Part shown: positions 5,160 to 10,088 of the stretch, one piece after another
Layout: every line of letters begins with the position of its first letter
How positions within the stretch are numbered: position 1 is the first letter of the stretch
NCBI GenBank assembly: GCA_023405875.1
Contig: JAEXXN010000136.1
Coordinates: forward strand, 1 to 10,088
Origin: Bacillota bacterium
GTDB taxonomy: Bacteria; Bacillota; Clostridia; Lutisporales; Lutisporaceae
Reading direction: 5' to 3'
Length of the DNA stretch: 10,088 nucleotides
Program-made: the position numbers and the translations under genes
Notes under the pieces: model-generated
Told to the model about the DNA's origin: nothing
Seen by the model: the letters and a program-made list of their open reading frames with translations, nothing else
Database searches by the model: none

Positions 5160-5780
5160 ATGTCCTATTGGGTTGAATTAATACGCAAGGCTGAGCAAAG
5201 CACAAGCACCTGGACGGGAGGAACGACAACGCAGCTGGCAATTTACCCGAAAACCGCAGATTACAAAATGCGTGATTTCAAGTGGAGGTTAAGCTCCGCA
5301 GAGGTTGAGCTTCAAGAATCGACCTTTACAAGCCTGCCTGGGATATACAGGCATATAATGATAATTGAAGGTGAAATGAAACTTATACATGAAGGGCACC
5401 ATACTGTTTCGCTGAAGCCTTTTATGAAGGACAGCTTCAGCGGAGGCTGGTCAACCAGAAGCATCGGATGTGCACGGGATTTCAACCTGATGCTGAACCA
5501 GGGCTGCAAAGGGGAGCTGGAAGCGATAGCTGTCAATAAGGCTATATATATTGATACTGCGGCCGTAATCCCGGATAAAGCGTGCAAAAACGTCACACAG
5601 GGATTATACTGTGCTGCCGGCAGCGCAGTATTGCTTGTAAACGAAACGGAGGAGTATGCTTTATATGAGGGTGACCTTGCTTTGGTAAATTACACAACAG
5701 AGGAAGGGCATACCGGTATCAGGCTGGAAAGCACAGCCGACAGAGAAACTGTGGTTATCAGGTCCGGAATTTCTTATTAA
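5160..5780 (+). CDS. HutD-family cupin-like protein
   Basis: A 206-residue soluble protein of the HutD family, a two-lobed cupin fold. Family signatures are in order: TWTGGTTTQLAIYP (17-30, the W-x-GG-x-T block), FKWRLSSAEVE (40-50), FTSLPGIYRHIMIIEGEMKL (56-75) and FSGGWSTRSIGCARDFNLML (93-112). The remainder matches the second lobe (DLALVNY near the end). HutD is often found in histidine-utilisation loci of proteobacteria, with a suggested role in limiting excess pathway activity, but its biochemical function is unsettled. No hutH, hutU, hutI or hutG is present here, so a histidine role cannot be inferred from context. The ATG at 5160 is preceded by GAAGGGG (5144-5150) by 9 bases; an in-frame ATG at 5139 has no such site. 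The gene stands alone, divergent from the small gene on the left. Confidence 0.85.
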   Translation: MSYWVELIRKAEQSTSTWTGGTTTQLAIYPKTADYKMRDFKWRLSSAEVELQESTFTSLPGIYRHIMIIEGEMKLIHEGHHTVSLKPFMKDSFSGGWSTRSIGCARDFNLMLNQGCKGELEAIAVNKAIYIDTAAVIPDKACKNVTQGLYCAAGSAVLLVNETEEYALYEGDLALVNYTTEEGHTGIRLESTADRETVVIRSGISY

Positions 5781-5801
5781 TAGAATAGTTCAAGACCAAA
5801 A

Positions 5802-5841
5802 GCTTTGAGTATATTTTAGCTGTAAAGAAAAATACTAAAGC
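5802..5841 (+). promoter_or_regulatory. Leader hairpin directly before the cotF-like ribosome site
   Basis: GCTTTGAGTAT (5802-5812) pairs with ATACTAAAGC (5832-5841) over 10 bases with one bulged G and a 19-base loop. The ribosome site GGAGGTG begins one base later, at 5843. No T-run follows on the plus strand, so it is not an obvious terminator for the preceding gene. Confidence 0.35.
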
Positions 5842-5854
5842 CGGAGGTGATTTT

Positions 5855-6337
5855 ATGAACAATCTTACACAGAAAGAGCAAGCACTGCTTGAAGATCAGA
5901 AGACCCACGAGAAGACATGCATAGAGAAGTATAACGAATATGCAAACAAGGCTGAGGATCCGCAGCTGCAGCAGCTTTTCAGGACCCTTGGGCAGAGTGA
6001 ACAGCAGCATCTGAATACATTAAACCAGATATCCAGCGGGCAGGTGCCGAGCATGAATCAGAATCAACAGCAGCAGGGGCAGCAGGGAGCTCAAAGCCAG
6101 GGTACACAGGGTCAGAGCCAGATGAAGAGGGGAAGCGGAAGCAAGAAAGACGGATATCTATGCACCGATATACTTATGACGGAAAAATATGTTTCGGGAG
6201 CGTATGACACCGCTATATTTGAATTCAGAGATCCAAACATACGCCAGGTCTTGAACCATATACAGAAGGAAGAACAGCAGCATGGAGAAAGCGTTTATAA
6301 ATATATGGAAAGTATGGGCCTGTATAATCCCAAGTAA
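5855..6337 (+). CDS. CotF-like spore coat protein with ferritin-like helical repeat
   Basis: A 160-residue protein of the Coat F type: two all-helical halves (about 3-60 and 101-153) joined by a Gln/Gly/Ser-rich linker (64-98) with a short Lys/Arg patch. Coat F proteins are spore coat components made in the mother cell. The two halves align without a gap at an offset of 91 residues: Glu19-Lys20 with Glu110-Lys111, Asp35-Pro36 with Asp126-Pro127, and EQQH 49-52 with EQQH 140-143. The residues Glu19, Glu49-x-x-His52, Glu110 and Glu140-x-x-His143 reproduce the ligand layout of ferritin-like di-metal proteins. Metal binding is inferred, not shown. The start is firm: GGAGGTG at 5843-5849 lies 5 bases before the ATG. 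No sporulation-sigma promoter could be called with confidence. A terminator follows the stop closely. Confidence 0.88.
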   Translation: MNNLTQKEQALLEDQKTHEKTCIEKYNEYANKAEDPQLQQLFRTLGQSEQQHLNTLNQISSGQVPSMNQNQQQQGQQGAQSQGTQGQSQMKRGSGSKKDGYLCTDILMTEKYVSGAYDTAIFEFRDPNIRQVLNHIQKEEQQHGESVYKYMESMGLYNPK

Positions 6338-6352
6338 TATAAGGCTTATCAT

Positions 6353-6391
6353 AAAACTGACCCTTCCTGTAAATAGGGAGAGGTCAGTTTT
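6353..6391. terminator. Bidirectional terminator between cotF-like gene and ger operon
   Basis: AAAACTGACC (6353-6362) and GGTCAGTTTT (6382-6391) pair over 10 bases, extended inside by CTTCC/GGGAG. TTTTCTTCT follows on the plus strand and TTTTATG on the minus strand. The stop codon of the minus-strand GerAB-type gene (6384-6386) lies inside the stem, so it closes both convergent units. Confidence 0.85.
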
Positions 6392-7493
6392 CTTCTGCGC
6401 TTTTTCTTTTATCCTTTCTGAGCTTTGACAATAGGAACAAAACTATCGGGAAGCCATAACCGAGAAATAGATTTATAGGTATAAACAGTTCGTTGGAGAA
6501 ATCCTCAAGCTCAAATTTGCTTGAACAGACACCCAGGGAGAGAAAATATACAAGTATCGCAAGAGTATTTATCAGCGGCCTTGTGTCAGAAAGCTTAAAT
6601 ATTGACTTTATCAGATTGAGGATCACGACAAACATGGTTGTAATCAGTGTAAAGTCTGCGAAGATCCATATTGCTATTATTACTGCTTCAATATTTTCTA
6701 TTGTATCCATGAGGGATACCTGCTTGACGGTTATCAAAACCGGCATGGGAGCTCTTTTGGCAACAGTATAGCTGAGCACTCCTATCGTAATGAAGTTTAC
6801 CAGCATTACACTGGATATATTTATATATGTGGCAACATATCCGAAGAATTTAAAGCTTTTCATGTTTACTACCTTATCACTTAAAAAAAACATGAGGAAA
6901 AGATAAGAAAATATTGCTGTTGGTGCCAAGCTTCCTTCTAAAATCGGTACTATATCGTTGAAGTACACAGGCAGCACATTATCCAGTCTGACCTTGGGCA
7001 GCAGGAAGGCCGCCAGCATGACCAGCATCGCGCCTATGAAGGGAAGAAGTATTTCGCTCATCCTGGCAATCACTGTAAAGCCTGAGCGCAGCATATAGGC
7101 TATTGGTATCAGTGTTAACAGTATGAGAACATTATTGTTGACGGTAGTATATATCGAGTTGGTAAGCCGCTCTGCATAATATCGGGTATATATGGCCACC
7201 AGCAATACTGTCCACATCAGATACAGCAACTGAACAAGCTTTCCCATGAACTTTCCCATTAATAAGTCGATTATTTCAGACATGCTTTGCCCTTTATACT
7301 TTGTAAGAAGGCTGTTTATAATAAATAAAAGCATAAGAAGAGGAATTGTGCTCACCAGGGGAGCAACCCAGCCGGCCTGTTCAGCCTTTGCTGCGGCATA
7401 CTTGGGGAAGAACCTGGTGGCAGGAGAGGATACTATTATTGTAAATACAAAAAGAAGCTGCTTGACCGATATCTTGTCCTTGCTGACTCTCAT
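6384..7493 (-). CDS. Germinant receptor B subunit (GerAB/GerKB family permease)
   Basis: A 369-residue polytopic membrane protein with about ten hydrophobic segments, the usual size for the family. The start MRVSKDKISVKQLLFVFTIIVSSPATRFFP matches the family opening, in which a short basic N-terminus precedes helix 1. The C-terminus is charged (KLRKDKRKSAEEN). GerAB proteins belong to the amino acid-polyamine transporter superfamily, sit in the spore inner membrane and bind the germinant. The start ATG (7491-7493) has AAGGAG (7501-7506) 7 bases before it. It is the last gene of a four-gene minus-strand operon, 11 bases after the small membrane gene, and ends inside a terminator stem. The germinant cannot be predicted from sequence alone. 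Confidence 0.92.
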   Translation of the reverse strand: MRVSKDKISVKQLLFVFTIIVSSPATRFFPKYAAAKAEQAGWVAPLVSTIPLLMLLFIINSLLTKYKGQSMSEIIDLLMGKFMGKLVQLLYLMWTVLLVAIYTRYYAERLTNSIYTTVNNNVLILLTLIPIAYMLRSGFTVIARMSEILLPFIGAMLVMLAAFLLPKVRLDNVLPVYFNDIVPILEGSLAPTAIFSYLFLMFFLSDKVVNMKSFKFFGYVATYINISSVMLVNFITIGVLSYTVAKRAPMPVLITVKQVSLMDTIENIEAVIIAIWIFADFTLITTMFVVILNLIKSIFKLSDTRPLINTLAILVYFLSLGVCSSKFELEDFSNELFIPINLFLGYGFPIVLFLLSKLRKDKRKSAEEN

Positions 7494-7504
7494 AAAAGCT
7501 CTCC

Positions 7505-7693
7505 TTATCTTATTATGACCAATTTATATATGGCATGTATCAAACTGGCACTGTATTTATGGGTGTTGTAGTAATACCCGTATGCCAGTGTTATAGCTCC
7601 CAACAGAAGGAGGATCACTGCTTCCTTGCCCTGTTTTTTCTTTATTATCGGTATCAATTCAATTATTATAATAATACAAGTAAGTATTAGCAT
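7505..7693 (-). CDS. Small two-helix membrane protein, candidate germinant receptor D subunit
   Basis: A 62-residue protein, mostly two membrane helices: about 1-18 (MLILTCIIIIIELIPII) and about 25-42 (AVILLLLGAITLAYGY). A basic turn KKKQGK separates them, and a short polar tail follows. In Bacillus, several germinant receptor operons carry a D gene for a small protein with two membrane helices that modulates receptor function; size, topology and position fit that, although sequence similarity was not tested. Two starts are possible. An ATG at 7697-7699 overlaps the gerC-type stop as ATGA but has only one base after AGGAG (7701-7705). The ATG at 7691-7693 has 7 bases and is preferred. It lies between the C and B genes and is probably translationally coupled to the former. 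Confidence 0.72.
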   Translation of the reverse strand: MLILTCIIIIIELIPIIKKKQGKEAVILLLLGAITLAYGYYYNTHKYSASLIHAIYKLVIIR

Positions 7694-7695
7694 GC

Positions 7696-8883
7696 TCATT
7701 CTCCTAAAATCCTTTCAGTGCTTCCTGAAGGCTCATCGATCAGGTAGGTTCCTTTAATATTGGATTCTATATTGATGTCGAATTTAATATTTGGGAACAG
7801 ATCCTTCCAATTTTCTCTGAAATAATCCTTCATCATCGGATATTCAATGATAAACTTGGATATTATACTGAAATGGTCCGAGTTTCTATCCTGTGCCATT
7901 TTTAATGCATGCTCAACCTCATCCTTGATAGCTTTATTCTGCTCTTCTATCAGTATTCTGATATGTTCCATGTCAAGGTCACTTTTAGTTCCCATAATTT
8001 CAACTATATTTGTCGTGAAGGAAATGTCGACGGAACAATGCAGCTCATTTCCCTCTATCCTGGGCTTAATTTTCACCATAGTATCAGTTATTTCCATAGA
8101 GGTTTCTTCACCGAATTTATTTTTGATCAGAATCACACCGGATTCAACCCGGTCCATCATCCAGTTGATTCCCCGGGCTTCCTGCATTGAGGTAAAATAT
8201 GACAGCTTATCCTCGCGGAAAAGCGCATAGCCCTTCAATGATATATCGTAGTCATTCTGCTTCCCTTCACTGGTTAATGCTTCAGTTAACTCAATAAAAG
8301 GGATAAAAGTATCAAGGTTGGAATCGTCGAATATCTGCAAGGCCTCATTCAGTGTGATCATGCCGGATAAGGAGGTTAAGACCACGTTTTCCTCAATACT
8401 TGCGATCCTGTCTCCCACAAACATTTTTGCGGTATTTGTCTTTTTAACCAGTGAGTTTGCGGTATCCCCCTTAACGATATATAGCTTTGCATTATAACGG
8501 AACTCATTATGCCTGCTGGTAAAGTCCAGATACGGCTTTATACCTTTTTTGGCAATATCCTCTCCGAAAAGGATATATTCAGTATGACCGTAATGGGGGC
8601 GCCTGTCAGAGTATGTAAGCAGATTTCTGGCAGCATCGAATACAGTATCCCCTTCAGCTTCAATACTTTCACCCATTTGCTTCGGCTCCTGCCCGGGGCC
8701 GCCTGTAGATACGCTCTTTGTCGTGAGTGTCAGCCCGACCTTTCCTTTTTGTGTCTCATCTATGGATATTATTCTGGTTATAAAAAGCCTGTCAATTTCG
8801 CTCCTTCCCTGGGCAATCTGGGCACAGCCGGAAAGGATGGAAGTAAAGACTAATAATACTGATAAAACTAAATACTTCTGCAT
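7696..8883 (-). CDS. Germinant receptor C subunit (GerAC/GerKC family lipoprotein)
   Basis: A 395-residue lipoprotein. Residues 1-19 form a signal peptide ending in the lipobox LSGC, with Cys20 as the lipidated residue. The mature part begins with the family pattern IDRLFITRIISIDE and includes DRRPHYGHTEYILFGEDIAKKGI (a conserved block in domain 1), LEALTSEGK-type segments and a C-terminal alpha/beta domain rich in charged helices (MEHIRILIEEQNKAI...). GerAC proteins anchor on the outer face of the spore inner membrane and complete the receptor with A and B. The length is typical. The start ATG (8881-8883) is 9 bases after GGAGTGA (8893-8899), which overlaps the last codons and stop of the A gene, so translation is probably coupled. 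It is followed with almost no gap by the small D-like gene. Confidence 0.92.
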   Translation of the reverse strand: MQKYLVLSVLLVFTSILSGCAQIAQGRSEIDRLFITRIISIDETQKGKVGLTLTTKSVSTGGPGQEPKQMGESIEAEGDTVFDAARNLLTYSDRRPHYGHTEYILFGEDIAKKGIKPYLDFTSRHNEFRYNAKLYIVKGDTANSLVKKTNTAKMFVGDRIASIEENVVLTSLSGMITLNEALQIFDDSNLDTFIPFIELTEALTSEGKQNDYDISLKGYALFREDKLSYFTSMQEARGINWMMDRVESGVILIKNKFGEETSMEITDTMVKIKPRIEGNELHCSVDISFTTNIVEIMGTKSDLDMEHIRILIEEQNKAIKDEVEHALKMAQDRNSDHFSIISKFIIEYPMMKDYFRENWKDLFPNIKFDINIESNIKGTYLIDEPSGSTERILGE

Positions 8884-8892
8884 ATCGTATTA

Positions 8893-10088
8893 TCACTCCA
8901 TTCTGTTCTGATTCTTGGTATTCAGGCTGGAGGGACGCTTTTTCATTGTACTGGCAGGTAATCTGAAGATAGTGTCCTGCAGCTGCTCATCCTCATTGGC
9001 TACAAAGGGATCCAGGTAAGGAACCCCGAAGCTCTCCAGCCGGCACCAATGATACAGCAGGAATATCAAACCGAAGGTAAGTCCGAACATCCCTATAATG
9101 CTGCTGAATACAACAAACATGAACCTCCAGATCCTTATTGAATTACTGAAATCCTGGTTTGGCAGGGTGAAGGAGGCAATAGCGGTAATTGCAACTATTA
9201 TTACTGTAGCCGGGGACAGGATCTTTGCCTCAACAGCGGCCTGCCCGACCACCAGTGCGCCGACTATGGATACTGTCTGGCCTATGGTCTTAGGGAGCCT
9301 CAGACCTGCTTCAACCAGCAGCTCAAAAGCAATCAGCAGGATAATGACCTCCACAAACATTGGAAAAGGCACGCCTTCCTTGGATGCCACTATTGAGAAG
9401 GTCAGCTCTGCAGGAAGCATTTCAGGGTGGAAGGTGGTGATGCAAATATAAAAGCCCGGAAGCACCAGTGTTATGAACAGGGAAATAAATCTCAGCACCC
9501 TTAGTGCCGACCCGATTATAAATTGGACGGAATAATCGTCAGGAGTCTGAAATAGTTGGATCAGAGTGCACGGCACTATAAATGTCAAGGGCATTCCGTC
9601 AATTATTATTCCGACGCGCCCATCTACAAGGCTTGAACAGAATTTGTCAGGCCTTTCGGTATTCAATATCTGCGGGAAGGTGGAGTATTTGTCATCCACT
9701 ATGAATTCTTCCACTATACCGGGAGTGAGGACCTTGTCGACATCAATGGCTTTGATCCTTTTTCGCACTTCATTCACCAGCTTGTCAGCCGCTATATTTT
9801 TGATATAGAGTATTGCAATCCTGGTCCTGGTCTGCTTCCCTACATGGATCTCTTCAATTTGCAGATAAGGGGAGGTTACCTTCAAACGGCATAAGGAGGT
9901 ATTTGTCCGCAGGTTTTCTATGAAAGAATCCTTTGAGCCCTTTATGACATTCTCTCCTGTAGGCTCGGCTATTGCCCGGGCCAGGATATTTCTGGCCTCA
10001 AAGGTAAAAGCGGTTTTTTCCGAGTTGAATATTAAGGCTGCATTTCCTGCAAGCATATCGTCCACAAGATCCTTCATATTTGTTCTTA
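8893..10088 (-). CDS. Germinant receptor A subunit (GerAA/GerKA family), N-terminus outside window
   Basis: The frame is open to the right edge and continues upstream of the Met codon at 10075-10077, so the start is missing. Counted from that Met, 394 residues are visible, with perhaps 70-100 N-terminal residues lost relative to the usual 460-500. Conserved blocks seen are AEPTGENVIKGSKDSFIEN (37-55), ERPD (141-144) and DGRVGIIIDGMPL (152-164). They are followed by membrane helices from about 195, GVPFPMFVEVIILLIAFELL (235-254), an EAGLRLP loop and two or more later helices. A cytosolic tail ends NTKNQNRME. GerAA proteins are inner-membrane receptor subunits with a large soluble N-terminal domain. 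It is the first visible gene of the operon, with gene order A, C, D-like, B, as in gerK-type clusters (A-C-B) rather than gerA (A-B-C). Confidence 0.93.
   Translation of the reverse strand, partial: RTNMKDLVDDMLAGNAALIFNSEKTAFTFEARNILARAIAEPTGENVIKGSKDSFIENLRTNTSLCRLKVTSPYLQIEEIHVGKQTRTRIAILYIKNIAADKLVNEVRKRIKAIDVDKVLTPGIVEEFIVDDKYSTFPQILNTERPDKFCSSLVDGRVGIIIDGMPLTFIVPCTLIQLFQTPDDYSVQFIIGSALRVLRFISLFITLVLPGFYICITTFHPEMLPAELTFSIVASKEGVPFPMFVEVIILLIAFELLVEAGLRLPKTIGQTVSIVGALVVGQAAVEAKILSPATVIIVAITAIASFTLPNQDFSNSIRIWRFMFVVFSSIIGMFGLTFGLIFLLYHWCRLESFGVPYLDPFVANEDEQLQDTIFRLPASTMKKRPSSLNTKNQNRME

Noticed and set aside
7847..8230. Plus-strand frames opposite the GerAC-type gene
   Set aside because: They are antisense shadows of a clear family member with an intact lipobox and operon context.
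9098..9451. Plus-strand 117-codon frame opposite the GerAA-type gene
   Set aside because: It is antisense to conserved GerAA helices and has no independent support.

Overview
The window comes from an endospore-forming, low-to-moderate GC Gram-positive bacterium, most likely a clostridium. The evidence is a germinant-receptor operon, a spore-coat (CotF-type) protein, a LysM protein without a signal peptide of the kind found on spores, a YaaH-like GH18 hydrolase end, strong GGAGG-type ribosome binding sites, and two riboswitch classes typical of Firmicutes. No mobile element, tRNA, rRNA or CRISPR array is visible. All assignments come from reading the sequence; no database was searched.

Left part (1-2690). 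The 3' end of a GH18 glycosidase gene (+) converges on a LysM gene (-). A perfect 21-bp palindrome lies just after the GH18 stop. The LysM gene diverges from a PAS-GGDEF diguanylate cyclase (+), which has an intact active site and an intact product-inhibition site. A bidirectional terminator separates the cyclase from the next gene.

Middle part (2700-4930). Three genes lie on the minus strand, two of them under riboswitches. A secreted SH3-NlpC/P60 wall peptidase follows a c-di-AMP (ydaO-type) riboswitch. FolT, the substrate-binding subunit of an ECF folate transporter, follows a tetrahydrofolate riboswitch, a recognisable promoter and a set of competing hairpins next to its ribosome binding site. 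A small unrecognised cytosolic protein with a TTG start comes next.

Right part (4930-10088). An orphan HutD-family cupin-like gene (+) has a 19-bp palindrome in its promoter region. A CotF-like spore-coat gene (+) follows; its two halves are an ungapped internal repeat, and each half carries the Glu and Glu-x-x-His residues expected of a ferritin-like di-metal site. A bidirectional terminator then separates it from a minus-strand germinant-receptor operon ordered gerA-type A (cut by the window edge), C, a 62-codon two-helix membrane protein resembling a receptor D subunit, then B.

Common themes are spore formation and germination (CotF, Ger receptor, LysM, GH18) and cell-wall remodelling (NlpC/P60, LysM, GH18). 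Two cyclic dinucleotide signals are represented: c-di-GMP is made by the cyclase and c-di-AMP is sensed by the riboswitch. Several of the longest possible reading frames begin inside regulatory leaders, so the starts given here are downstream ones chosen by ribosome binding site.
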